Source: an uncultured Candidatus Altimarinota bacterium (GTDB lineage Bacteria > Patescibacteriota > Gracilibacteria > BD1-5 > UBA6164). Taken from it: 64,000 nucleotides of DNA. Location: assembly GCA_937944145.1 (NCBI GenBank), contig CALDZK010000001.1, positions 1-64,000 on the forward strand, written 5' to 3'. This document shows, piece by piece, positions 9,580-19,326 of the stretch; the stretch's first letter is position 1; each line of letters opens with the position of its first letter. The translations under genes were made by a program, and so were the position numbers. The notes under the pieces are model-generated. The model worked only from the letters and a program-made list of their open reading frames with translations. It was not told the DNA's origin and searched no databases.

Positions 9580-10290
9580 ATGGCAAACCCTATGATGGAT
9601 GAAAAAACGTTTTCATGACTCGGTGTATGAAACGAAGTCATGACACTCCAAGGAACAGTCAATAAATCTATACTCCTGATCGCAATAACCATACTTTCAG
9701 CAATCGCTGTATGGAGTTATGCTGCGTTATTTATTCCCTATATACTGCCTATTATACTTTTTGCATTTGTATTTTCACTCATAATCAGTTTCAAAAAAGA
9801 AACAGCTTCATATCTCTCGATTCCATTTGCTATTATCGAATGAATCGTCATCGGGACCATCTCGGCATTTTATGAAACGCAATTCCCAGGAATAGTAATA
9901 CAGGCTACATCACTGACATTTGCGACATTTGGACTCATGCTATTTCTCTATAAAACCAAAGTTATCCAAGTTACAGACAAGTTTCGTGCTATCGTAGCTG
10001 GAGCGACTGGAGCGATTATGGTAGTCTATCTCGTAAGTATTATAGGAAGTCTCACTGGATGGTACAATGTCCCATATATTCACGATAGTGGAGCTATCGG
10101 AATCGGAATTAGTATATTTATCGTTGGTATTGCAGCATTTAATCTGGCACTTGATTTTGATCTGATCGACAGAGGAGTTCAGTCAAAAGCTCCAAAATTC
10201 ATGGAGCGGTATGCCAGTTTCGGTATACTCATAACACTCGTATGGCTCTATATAGAAATACTCAGATTACTCTGAAAAATGAGACGTTAA
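9580..10290 (+). CDS. Bax inhibitor-1 / YccA-like membrane protein
   Basis: A 236-residue protein with about seven membrane segments. The start MANPMMDEKTFS and the following MTLQGTVNKS are typical of the bacterial Bax1-I family (actinobacterial YccA-like branch). These proteins are proposed to modulate proteases or Ca2+ leak; the role here is not known. Three TGA codons are read as Gly, one of them five codons before the true stop TAA, so the C-terminus is GKMRR. It is divergent from lexA and ends at a strong bidirectional terminator. Confidence 0.85.
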
Positions 10291-10291
10291 G

Positions 10292-10329
10292 AAAAACTCT
10301 CTTTCCAAGTTTGGAAGGAGAGTTTTTTT
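10292..10329. terminator. Bidirectional intrinsic terminator
   Basis: AAAAACTCTC..TTCC paired with GGAA..GAGAGTTTTTTT between convergent genes. The far end overlaps the stop codon of the OB-fold gene. Confidence 0.85.
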
Positions 10330-10957
10330 ATAAAATTTCTACGATAACTCACTCTCTTCTTCTCCCTCACTCTTTGATAATTTTTACCTGGACCTTGTCC
10401 CCGTTTTGTGCATCTGCTTTTTTTGATCCTGCGATAAATATATCTGAGGACGTATCATCTGGGAGGACAAAACCAAACTTGTCGTTATCTGAGTATTTTC
10501 AGGTAATAATGATCTCTGAACTCCCAAGTATCTCGACAACTATTCCTTCTTGTTTTCCATTATATTTTACGATTTCTGCTCTGACTCTGTCACCATCTCG
10601 AGCTCCATTCTTTTTCTTGCCATAAATAAAGTATCATTGCTCCTCTCACTCTACATCTACGAATCCAAAATCCCCATTTCCTCAGCTATAAATTCCCTCA
10701 ACTACTTTGAGTACTGTTTTTTCGTTTTTTGATGATTTACGGGAAACAACTTCGAGTATACGAACTTCTGGTTTTTTTCCTTTTCCTTGTATCGTCTCCC
10801 CACGAACAGGATCTCCGTCCTGAGCTCCGTTAAAATTCTTGATATTTACAAAGAAATCTCCTCCATAGTATGATCTCTCATTTGGTATCAAAAATCCAAA
10901 ATTCCCTCATTTGGATTCGAACTTTCATAGGATAGTCTCGGGTTGAAATTTATTCAT
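10328..10957 (-). CDS. Protein made of three RNase R/B-type OB-fold repeats, no nuclease domain
   Basis: A 209-residue protein made of three similar segments: GNFGFLIPNERS..GDFFV..NGAQDGDPV, GDFGFVDVEG..YFIYGKKKNGARDGDRV, and DKFGFVLPDD..DIFIAGSKKADAQNGDKV. Each is followed by a VxxxI/VVEIL strand. This is the N-terminal OB pattern of RNase R/RNase II, but the frame ends at TAA just where the catalytic RNB domain would begin, and nothing follows. The role is likely RNA binding or chaperoning, similar to cold-shock proteins. It may be a remnant of RNase R. A glycine/arginine-rich patch (EGGRRREG) precedes the last strand. Confidence 0.75.
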
Positions 10958-11038
10958 CTTGGTTGCGTTTTGGTATGCTATATATGTATAGTACGAGAAT
11001 ATAGGAAATTACAATTTTATCTTCAAATACAAAGTTTT

Positions 11039-11530
11039 TTAATGTCCATGCTCTCATCCCCATAGATATCATAGATGTACTAGAGTATATAATGCAACAG
11101 ACAAGCCCACAAAGAAAAGAAAACCTACTAGTCCATATATCAGATGTGTCTTCTTACGAAAAAATTCCTTTTCCAGAGCAAGATAGGCATATACCGAAAC
11201 GAGAAATCATACTGGAACGAGCCATACACTCCTACTCGGAGAATCTGGAAAATGCTGTAGCCCTCACGTAAGTGCTCATATAGCTATAGCCAGAAGCTAT
11301 GAAAATATAATCGTTCTTGTATAATCTCTATCCTCCGACCTCTGCTCCAAGAGAGTTCAGATAATGAAGAGTCATACTCCAACAAGTGAAGCTATAATCT
11401 GTCTCTCACCCGAGAAAAACCCATGAGAAAGTCATCCGGTTATAAACGATATACCTGTGTATTTTATTATGAGAGCCACATGCTCTTTTTGAATTTGTTT
11501 CTACTTAGGGAGTTTTGGTTTACTGCTCAT
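11039..11530 (-). pseudogene. Four-helix membrane protein interrupted by two in-frame TAG codons
   Basis: From ATG 11530 to TAA 11039 one frame of 164 codons reads as a coherent protein (TGISFITGGLSHGFFSGE, SPSRSVWLVPVGF, about four membrane helices). It contains TAG at codon 10 (11501-11503) and at codon 78 (11297-11299). Code 25 still uses TAG as stop, so it is a broken gene, or a gene needing readthrough. The protein segments continue in register across both stops, so no frameshift is involved. It lies downstream of the DUF305 gene on the same strand, and from memory similar membrane proteins accompany DUF305 in other bacteria. Confidence 0.65.
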
Positions 11531-11542
11531 AGTATTTTTTGA

Positions 11543-11911
11543 TTAATTTTTATATCCCCACTCTACTAACCATTTTTCCATCTGATCGATCTCTGCCTGT
11601 TGTGCTACGATGATATCACGTCATAACTGCTGGAGTTCTGGGTGTTTTGCATCTACCAGAAACTCAGCCATATCTATCGCTCACTGATGATGTGGGATCA
11701 TTCATTCTAAAAATGCTCTATCAAGATCGTCTCCAGTCTGTCACTGTAGCATCGCTCACATATCAGCCATACTCATCTGCATCGGATCATGTACTCATCA
11801 TGCGTGATGCGTACTATGACCTGGTGTGTGGGTCATAGCAGAAGCAATTCAAAAACCAAGAACAAGACATATAATTCCAGTAACTATATGAGAAGTATAA
11901 TTTTTTTTCAT
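11543..11911 (-). CDS. Exported DUF305 protein
   Basis: A 122-residue protein with one N-terminal membrane anchor or signal peptide (residues about 7-26). A His/Met-rich part follows (MTHTPGHSTHHAGG, MQMSMADM), then the DUF305 core FLEGMIPHHQGAIDMAEFL. HHQ(G)AI is the family hallmark. Members are often found with copper or other metal-handling genes, and the His/Met richness fits metal binding. The direct role is unproven. Membrane-protein genes lie on either side on the same strand, suggesting a small envelope metal-response unit. Confidence 0.85.
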
Positions 11912-11924
11912 AGTATATTTTATT

Positions 11925-11962
11925 AGAAATAAATAGTAAATAATATAATACTATTTATTTCT
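11925..11962. repeat. 13-bp perfect inverted repeat upstream of the DUF305 gene
   Basis: AGAAATAAATAGT (11925-11937) and its reverse complement ending at 11962 flank a 12-base AT loop. It sits 14 bases upstream of the DUF305 start and covers the stop of the upstream gene. There is no T-run, so it looks more like an operator or RNA hairpin than a terminator. Confidence 0.6.
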
Positions 11963-12314
11963 AAGTTGTGAGTTTTATAATTCCTATAAGAAGAGAATAA
12001 TTATAGTTTTTTATGGGGTAATAAATATTTGGAGGGATATATTTTAGAAGAACATATAACAAGATGAGAGGAATACTAAACTCAAATATACCCGTAGAAA
12101 ATACTTTTATGATAAATACCTCAATACTCTCTCAGAATAAGACAACTCTATCAGAATAGATATATGCCTCCGAGGATATACAGTGCTCAATACAATCCCC
12201 TGCACTCATACCATGATGGGACATCATCCCTGCATGGAGTCACAAAAATACTGGGAGTACTAGAGCAAACACAAAAACAGACAGTATCAGAAATGTAGAA
12301 AGTATTTTCTTCAT
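11961..12314 (-). CDS. Small membrane protein of unknown function
   Basis: A 117-residue protein with two hydrophobic segments (residues about 3-26 and 65-90). Between them is a His/Met/Cys-containing loop (HAGMMSHHGMSAGDCIEHC) that looks suited to metal binding. It lies just upstream of the DUF305 gene, on the same strand, separated only by a hairpin. The combination suggests a metal (copper-type) stress cluster. No named family recognised. Confidence 0.65.
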
Positions 12315-12362
12315 AGGAAGTATTATATACAGTTCTGATTATATGCAATGACACAATATCTA

Positions 12363-12728
12363 CTAAGCTTTCCTCAAAATCTTGTCCATACTCTTTCACT
12401 TCGCGAGTTCATCTACGAGCTTGTCCAGATATCTGACTTTTTTCGTAAGAGGATTCTCTATCTCTTCTACTCTATATCAGCAGATCACTCCGGTAATGAA
12501 GTGAGCATTTTCATTCAGTATTGCTGTCTCAAAGAACTCTTGAAATGTTATTTTTTCTTGAATACAATTCTGGATTTGATCTGCGTCATAGCCTGTGAGC
12601 CACTCTATAACTTACCCTAGTTCATCTACTGTTCTTCATTTTCTTTCGATTTTTTGAACATAACATCAGTAAGCTAAAACAAAAGTCATATTTGCGATTT
12701 TTGTGTCATGTGTATTTGGTGAAGTCAT
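12363..12728 (-). pseudogene. DUF2200-like protein with an in-frame TAA
   Basis: The frame from ATG 12728 to TAG 12363 (122 codons) reads as a DUF2200 protein: TKIANMTFVLAYGCYVQK, KGRTVDEL, VIEWLTGYD, ITFQEFF, FITGVICGYRVEEIE, RYLDKLVDELAKGK. Codon 39 (12612-12614) is TAA where homologues, as I recall them, have Gln or Lys before VIEWLTGY. A single C-to-T change in CAA would explain it. The rest of the gene shows no other damage, so the loss is recent or the base call is wrong. The function of DUF2200 is unknown. Confidence 0.7.
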
Positions 12729-12767
12729 ATGTATGTGTCAGATATTATCTGACTATAGTATTATTTT

Positions 12768-13964
12768 TTAACTATGTTGTAACTTTACGCTACTAAAAAG
12801 AAGTATAGATATAAGTATTATTCAAGCCATTATTCAAAATAATATCTGTACTCAAAGAGCATCGAAACTTCATATAAAATATATACAAATAAAAGCTAAT
12901 ATTCTTCAAAACATTAAAGGAGTTTCCCCAATAACCATATACTCAGATGTGATTTCTTCATATCATCTAACATCATGAAATACATTTGCACTATATACAC
13001 TTTGTGGAATATCCATAAAAGTAAAGAGTAAATTTAATATAGAAGCAAATAATATTACATATCAATAAGTCGGAAAAAATATAAGGATAAGTACTGATGT
13101 AATATAAAATATTCCTGAGAAGATATACGTCTTTCTATAGTGCTTATAATGTACAAACTTCCCAAATACATATGAAGCTATAACTGTTATGATCGCAAAA
13201 AATGAAACGAGAAATCACAAATTTATCTCTGTGATTCCGTATGAAAAGAGTAATAATGGGAAGATAGTTTCAATAAGAGGATTAGATAAAGAAAAGCCTA
13301 ATAAACTAAAATTTCAAGCAACTTTAGTTAAATCTTTATTTTTTGTAACTTTTTGAAGTGCTTTTCTCATATTATACTTTGTATCGGTTGCATATTCTAC
13401 TTTTATAATTCCTATTACTCCTGAGAGTAAAAATAGTATCATTCATATTGAAAAAGCTATTTCATAACCATATCATAGATAATTTAATCAAATAATTGTC
13501 CCCACTAAACTCGGTATAATAATTGCTGATAAAGTTTTAAGTGATTTTTTTAATCATTGAAAATTTCATCTATTACTCTTGTTCGTTAAATCAAATTCAT
13601 TATTGTTATACCCTATCCAATACATTCAACTAGATAGTCATATCCCTATCGCAAGAAGTAAATAATAATCTATTATTCTTTCTCAAAGAATAACAAGGTT
13701 AAAGTATACAAAAGATAATCAGAAAAGTGATACAATATGTGTTACATTTCTATACCCAAACTTTACAATTCTAGCGAAGAATGTAAATGATAGTAACTGA
13801 GTACTCATCAAAACAATATTAAAAAGGGCTACTAAGGTTATATCATTAGTATTTTTAAATAAGAATATATTTAAGAATATCTGAGAAACTAGTGTAGCAG
13901 ACCTAAATAGTATATTAGAAATAAGGAGTTTCTTCGTTCTGCTATCTTGTATATTATTATTCAT
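12768..13964 (-). CDS. Major facilitator superfamily transporter
   Basis: A 398-residue protein (408 if the TTG at 13994 is used) that is hydrophobic throughout, with about 12 predicted membrane helices. The N-terminus is SRTKKLLISNILFRSATLVSQIF. The frame needs many TGA-Gly codons, several inside helices as expected for MFS glycines. I see no motif that fixes a substrate. ATG 13964 is preferred over the in-frame TTG. A 14-bp inverted repeat lies about 60 bases upstream and may be a regulatory site. Confidence 0.75.
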
Positions 13965-14020
13965 TTTTATAGCTTTAGTGCCAAGCGGGTTCAAACTAGC
14001 CTTATTACCTATTCTAAGGT

Positions 14021-14063
14021 AAAACTATAAATTACAACTTTAAATCGTATAATTTATAGTTTT
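14021..14063. repeat. 14-bp perfect inverted repeat upstream of the MFS gene
   Basis: AAAACTATAAATTA (14021-14034) and its exact reverse complement (14050-14063), 15 bases apart. It lies between the tRNA-Cys terminator and the transporter start. It could be an operator or a second terminator-like hairpin; only one side has a clean A/T run. Confidence 0.55.
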
Positions 14064-14092
14064 AAAAAAATCCCTATAAACAGGGATTCTTA
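14064..14092 (-). terminator. Terminator of tRNA-Cys
   Basis: On the minus strand AATCCCTG-TTTA-AGGGATT type hairpin followed by T7, a short distance after the tRNA 3' end. Confidence 0.8.
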
Positions 14093-14106
14093 GATTTAAA
14101 AGTCAT

Positions 14107-14180
14107 TGGAGGCACCACCGGGAGTCGAACCCGGCTACGAGGTGTTGCAGACCTTTGCATAACCGCTCTGCCATGGCGCC
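14107..14180 (-). tRNA. tRNA-Cys (GCA)
   Basis: Starts GGCGCCA and pairs with TGGTGCC at the 3' end. The anticodon loop is CTGCAAC with GCA in place. The T-arm is CCGGG-TTCGACT-CCCGG. The discriminator U73 (typical for Cys) is followed by an encoded CCA. One A-C mismatch lies at the top of the anticodon stem. Confidence 0.95.
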
Positions 14181-14232
14181 ATCATAATGCGAAGAGCATT
14201 ATATAAAAGAGTCGTGAAAATCCAAATTATTT

Positions 14233-14805
14233 CTAGGATTTCTGACACTCAAAAGTAGAAGCAAGACGTTTATAACGCGTCATATCCTCTATCTCTGGAT
14301 CGACCGTCATAGTGATCACATACCCATTTCCATTACAGACTCTCGCTGTTTGAAAATACTGCAAAAGTGGAGTATTTTCATTGTAACGAGCACGAAACAC
14401 TGAGTACTTCGATACAGCATCATCGAAAAACGCTATATCTCCAGAGTCAGTTTCTCTATATGAGTCAAAACCTCCAGCAGTTCCGATTCAGATACTACGA
14501 AAATACTGACTATCACTTGTGTCTTTTGAAATAGGATTTTTGAGAACTACGACATTATTAGCCACATTATTTCGAGATTCTTGTGAACTCGCTATGAGTA
14601 CGATATCTCCTGAGCTTGGTTTTGGGATTCCTTCAGAATCTTTTGATACGAGAGGCCACGACTGAGGAATAGAGATAGATACATCTCCAATCGTTTTCTT
14701 TTCTAGTCCGATAGAAGAACCAGAATTATCATCTCCACATGAAACAAGAGCTCCAGAAACACCGAGTAAAAGAAGTATTTTTATAATAGTTTTTATAGAT
14801 CTCAT
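14233..14805 (-). CDS. Lipoprotein of unknown function
   Basis: A 190-residue protein from ATG 14805. The signal sequence has a lipobox (SGALVSC, Cys about residue 22) followed by DDNSGSS, typical of a lipid-anchored surface protein. The body (about 40-190) contains IPQSWPLVS, GGFDSY and several beta-like segments, resembling PsbP/DcrB-like lipoproteins; this is only a guess. An in-frame upstream ATG at 14895 would put the lipobox too far inside. The start overlaps the end of the upstream membrane gene by 13 bases, so the two are co-transcribed and probably translationally coupled. Confidence 0.75.
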
Positions 14806-15134
14806 AGTTCGAGTACAAAAGAAAATAATATAACTACAGCTATAGCAAGCAAAACCAAAAACAATAAGTACAAAACTACAGCTGGTACTTTTCATTGCAA
14901 CTTCTCGACGATAGCATAATAGATATATAAAATAAGCGAAAACACAAAAACCGTATAACTAAAAGGGAGTAAAAAAAGATTGAACTCATAATAAAATCTG
15001 GCTCCAACAAAAAAGTAATTGAGAAAAAAAACAAAACTACACAGCAAAAACATAATCTTTGCAGACCTGTATCTCAGAAGAGTAATCTGGTCAGGGTGAG
15101 AAAAAACATCTTTGAGTTTTTTTGCAAGAGGCAT
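14793..15134 (-). CDS. Small three-helix membrane protein
   Basis: A 113-residue protein with a basic N-terminus (MPLAKKLKDVF) and hydrophobic segments at about 26-46, 52-75 and 84-108. It ends VLELGDL after two TGA codons read as Gly. It overlaps the start of the lipoprotein gene by 13 bases, a typical coupled pair. No family recognised. Confidence 0.7.
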
Positions 15135-15203
15135 ACTTGATTTTTTTTGTATAAGATATACTATCTCAATGAAGAGAAATTTATATAAAAATCATATAGA
15201 AAA

Positions 15204-15491
15204 ATGACCATAACTCAAGACCAAATACAAAAGATCGCAAGAAACCTGAGTAAAATACCAGGAGGAAACGAAAAACTCGCAGGAAATATACAAGATATCC
15301 TCAAATACATGGAACTCCTAAATGAAGTAGATACTGATGGAATAAAACCAACAGTGTCTGTCGTAACTCAGTGACAAGCTCTCAGGGCAGATATACAAAC
15401 TGACAAAAAAGTCCCTGCAAACGAACTCCTCAAATGCTCTCCTCAAAAAGTAGTAGGAGAACAGATTATTCTCCCAAACATCATGAAATAA
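15204..15491 (+). CDS. gatC: Aspartyl/glutamyl-tRNA amidotransferase subunit C
   Basis: A 95-residue protein: MTITQDQIQKIARNLSKI, a middle DILKYMELLNEVDTDGIKPT and the C-terminal LRADIQTDK. This is the GatC pattern and length. GatC stabilises the GatCAB amidotransferase that makes Gln-tRNA and Asn-tRNA. gatB is also in this window (60.7-62.1 kb), while gatA is not seen. It is followed 16 bases later by recF on the same strand. Confidence 0.9.
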
Positions 15492-15507
15492 ATCATACCC
15501 TCACTCT

Positions 15508-16545
15508 ATGATCCAACAACTCATCCTCAAGAATTTTCGTAACTTCACTGATAGTTGTTTCGATTTCTGACATCACACCTACATCTCTGGAAAAAACGGA
15601 AGCGGAAAGACCAATATCCTCGAAGCTATCAGTCTATTTTCTGATCCCCTACTAGATATAGATATATCCAATATGGTCTCAAGACATGAAAACAATCTCT
15701 ATATAGAAGCGAGACTAAACGATGGAAAAATACTCGCGATTTCATACGATAAAGAATCCTGAAAAAAGAAATACCTCTCCCAAGGAAAAGCAACTACTAA
15801 ATCAAAAATCAAATCTCTCACGAGTTGAGCTGTACTGTTTCACCCACTCGAGATGAATATGATGTATCTCTGACCTTCAAAAAGACGAGAGTTCCTCGAT
15901 ACTATTTTATCAAATACTTATGATAACTATGCTAAAACACTCAAAAAATACAAAAAAGTCGTCTCTTCCAGAAATAAAGTCCTTAAAAATATCTCTGAAG
16001 GAAAGAGTTCCAGATCAGAGATAGAGTTTTGGGATCAAGAATTTATCCTACTGGCAACAGAGATATATAACTATAGAATCAAGCTCATAGAACACTTCGT
16101 AAAAAATACCTCGAACTTCACACAATACCTCTCGCACAAAGTAAATTCAGTAGAGTTCTCCTATCAAAGCAAGATAGATATATACTCTCCCGAAACAGAG
16201 ATAACTCAGTATCTCAAGCAAAACCTAGAAAGAGATATACTCATGCGAAAAACTCCTATTTGACCACATGTAGATGATTTTGATATCGTGCTTGATAATC
16301 AATATAGTCTCATAAACTTTGGATCCAGATGAGAAGTAAAAAGCTGTATCATCTGACTCAAACTCCTTGAGTCAGGATTCCGCAGTGAGCACACACAACA
16401 AAATCCCATCTTTCTCATAGACGATCTTCTCAGTGAACTCGACACTCCTCATCTCAAAATGCTCATGGAACATGTAGATAGCTCTCAGACACTCATTACA
16501 TCGATAGAGCTTATAGAAAATACTGAGACAAGTATTTATCTATAA
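15508..16545 (+). CDS. recF: DNA repair protein RecF
   Basis: A 345-residue SMC-like ATPase. Walker A GKNGSGKT is at about 28-35. The signature/ABC region (FGSRGEVKSCIIGLKL) is near residue 275, and Walker B with D-loop (PIFLIDDLLSELD) near 305. N-terminal LILKNFRNF is typical. RecF loads RecA at gaps with RecOR. Length is close to the usual 355-370. It follows gatC closely and ends before a promoter. It fits with lexA in the window as a sign of an SOS/recombination repair system. Confidence 0.93.
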
Positions 16546-16586
16546 ATAATATAAATACATTTGTAAAGTCTTATTTCATAATTATA

Positions 16587-16615
16587 TTGAATAAAAAATC
16601 AAATCTTCGTACAAT
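16587..16615 (+). promoter_or_regulatory. Predicted promoter of the surface-protein gene
   Basis: TTGAAT (16587-16592), 17-base spacer, TACAAT (16610-16615), about 36 bases before the ATG. An inverted repeat (AAAGTCTTATTT near 16564 and its complement near 16634) brackets it. Confidence 0.55.
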
Positions 16616-16650
16616 GCAAGTAATAGGTTTAAAAAATAAGACTTTTTCAC

Positions 16651-18057
16651 ATGTATTTAACACAAAAACTCCTCCTCAGATGTATAGCATTTTGTATACT
16701 TGTGAGTCCTCTATCACTCTTTTGAGCAGGACCTCTTGATCATTTTGAAGTGATCCTCAATCAGGAAAAAGCAATGGTATGAGAAAGTCTTGACCTGACA
16801 GTAAAGGCTGTAGATAAAGACGGAGAAACTATTACAGAATATGATGGAGATATACTTGTATTTTCAGAAAGTGACCCAGAAGCTGATTTTCCAAATGAAC
16901 TCGCAGAAAACAGTTATCAGTTCACTGCTGCTGATGAAGGAGAAGTAAAGTTCGAAAATGCTGTAAGTTTCAGAAACGAATGACTCCAAGATATATATGT
17001 ATATGATCTCAATGATGAAAATGTTCTCTGAGTCACAGAGATAGAAATCACAAAAACTGAAGCCGAAACAAATGTCGAGATAGCAATACTCTCACCAGAA
17101 AACAGTGTTACACTTGGATCAAACACGATTACTATCTCAGGTCAAACACGTAAAAATCATCAAATACATATCGTAGTAAATGACCAGCAGGAACTCAAAA
17201 CAACCAGTAATTCAGAGTGAGTATTTGAAAAAGAAGTAGAAAACCTCATAGAGTGAGAAAATACCTTTGTTGCGAGTATTCTCAACGCAGATGAAGAAAT
17301 AATCGGTAGCTCCAATCCTGTATCAGTAAGAATAAACTCTCTCCCACCAGAATTTAAGTCTATAAAAATAGACCCAAAAGGAGAAGTAGAAGCAGAAACT
17401 CCTATATCTATAGAAGTCTACTCTACTGCAGGACTCTCTGAAGCAACAGTAATCATAAACGATATACTTACTAGCCTCGAAGAATGACAGAGTGGAGTCT
17501 ATCTTGCAACGACTAATGCTCCGGTAGAAGCAGGAAAATATGGAGTTGATATAATTCTCTCCGATGAGTTTGGAAATCAGACAAAAAAATCAGATGTAGA
17601 AACACTCTTTGTTACAGAAAAAGTAGAACTCAACTCCGCAACTCCAGAACCTGTAGAAGTCATAGAAGAGATAGTAGAGCCAACTCTCTCCAGCTGACCT
17701 GATCTCTCTATAACTGGGATCAAACTCACAGAACTCAAAACAAAATCTATCCTCACATGGAATCCAGTCGCAAACGTAGAGAGCTATAACATCTATAAAA
17801 AAGTATCTGGAAACCAAATAGAACTCGTAGAAAACGTTACTGAACCTAGATTTGAAATAGATATAACTGGTGATGCTGTCAGATATGACCTATTTGCTAT
17901 AAAAGCCGTAGCCAGAGCAGAAACTGGAGAAATCATCCAATGAGATCTCTCAGCTATGACCAGGGTACAAACGGGTCCAGAACTCTACATAATCCTCATG
18001 ATCCTCGCTCTATTGATCGGATGATGTGGGATGTATCTCACGAGTAAGAGAGCGTAA
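16651..18057 (+). CDS. Membrane-anchored extracellular protein with Ig-like and fibronectin III-like domains
   Basis: A 468-residue protein. A signal peptide covers about residues 1-26. Several beta-sandwich-like repeats follow, including an Ig-like bacterial segment with VNDQQELKTTSNSEGVF and a fibronectin III-like segment (LTWNPVANVESYNIYKKVSG, about 365-435). A C-terminal helix (LYIILMILALLIGGCGMYL) and KRA end the chain. The layout, with domains outside and a single C-terminal membrane anchor, suggests an adhesive or structural cell-surface role. No LPXTG motif is present. Confidence 0.8.
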
Positions 18058-18069
18058 GTAATTCACAGG

Positions 18070-18117
18070 AATAATATAAAAGAGTACTTTTAAGAAGTGC
18101 TCTTTTATATTATTGTA
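18070..18117. terminator. Long bidirectional terminator-like hairpin
   Basis: AATAATATAAAAGAG paired with CTCTTTTATATTATT around an 18-base centre, between convergent genes. Confidence 0.7.
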
Positions 18118-18131
18118 ATTCAGACGTAATT

Positions 18132-19250
18132 TTAGTTCCCTAGGTTCTTTGCTGTCTGAGAAAACTTATCAAGGTGTTTATCGAGTACCGCTTTACGAGC
18201 TTCAAAACTTGGTACCCTGTCCTGTTTTTGGTCGTTAGGAGTATACATATCACTATAGTCCCAATTCCTCATTACCTTTGAACAAATAAATTTTGCTAGT
18301 TGATCATTTGTAACATCTCTTTTCTTCATTTCTGACTCAAAGTATGCATCTATCTCCGAGTCTCTAAAATCTATATTATGTGCACTAAAGTATCAAAACA
18401 ATATTCAACGTTTTTCAATAATATAGTTGCTAATATGTGTAGATGTAAATAACCCATCACTAAAACCTCATTGGTACTCCTGTTGCGTTTGATTCACTAG
18501 CTTCATAAGGTCATCTTCATTTCACGAAGAAATAGTTGTATGATAATCAAACTGTATTTTTTTTCTTCTTTGCAAATACATATCATCTTTTGCTGTATCT
18601 CACATCTCACTCTCTCCTTCTTGTTTTAAGTTTATTTGTATACCTTTATCAAGAAGTATCTGAGTTCATTCATCTCATATCAAACCTACCTCAAGTTCTT
18701 TGACACCTAGAGACCTCATCGCATTCAAACAAGCTTCTTGTATATCACTGCTCATCTTACTATAACTTATGTAGAGTCACTTTTGTGTATATACCTCAAA
18801 ACCATAGTGCCTCTCAGAAAAAACGAGAATATTTTGAGGATAGAAGAATGATTCTGAAAGATTAGACATTCACATACTTATTTTATTCTCATAATCCATT
18901 TCTACATCTTGTGTGGTATCTACTTCTTTCAATTGAACACATGGAAAAGCATTTAAGTTTCCTTCTTTCACCGTGAGCCTGACAGAGCTTCATATTACAT
19001 ATGCCTCTTTAATAACATCGTTCTTTAGAAGCTCTTCTACTTCTGTATTTGTCCATTGTCTTAAATTACAAGTAATCTTATTAAGTTCTTCATAGGACAA
19101 CTCCTCTGTGAAAGTATATTGACCTCACTGCTCAAGGATAGATACAACATCTCATGCTATTGTAGTGACTGCATTTTCCGATATAGAGTTCTGTTCATTA
19201 CTCTGCTCTCATCATTCATTAACTCATAGTTTCTTTTCATGGTCTGACAT
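18132..19250 (-). CDS. Hypothetical protein, 372 residues
   Basis: One frame from ATG 19250 to TAA with about 15 TGA codons as Gly. It starts with a polar, disordered-looking stretch (MSDHEKKLGVNEGGEQSNEQN). Further in are mixed alpha/beta segments and a charged helical C-terminus (FEARKAVLDKHLDKFSQ). There is no signal peptide or membrane helix. It lies 76 bases downstream of the AbiEi-like gene on the same strand, in the place where an AbiEii toxin might be, but it shows no nucleotidyltransferase motif I can identify. Function unknown. Confidence 0.7.
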
Positions 19251-19326
19251 AGCATTATTTTAAAAAAGTAATTTTCTATATTAGGATACCATACAAAGAC
19301 AATAAGTGCAAAAAGTGATTAAACAA

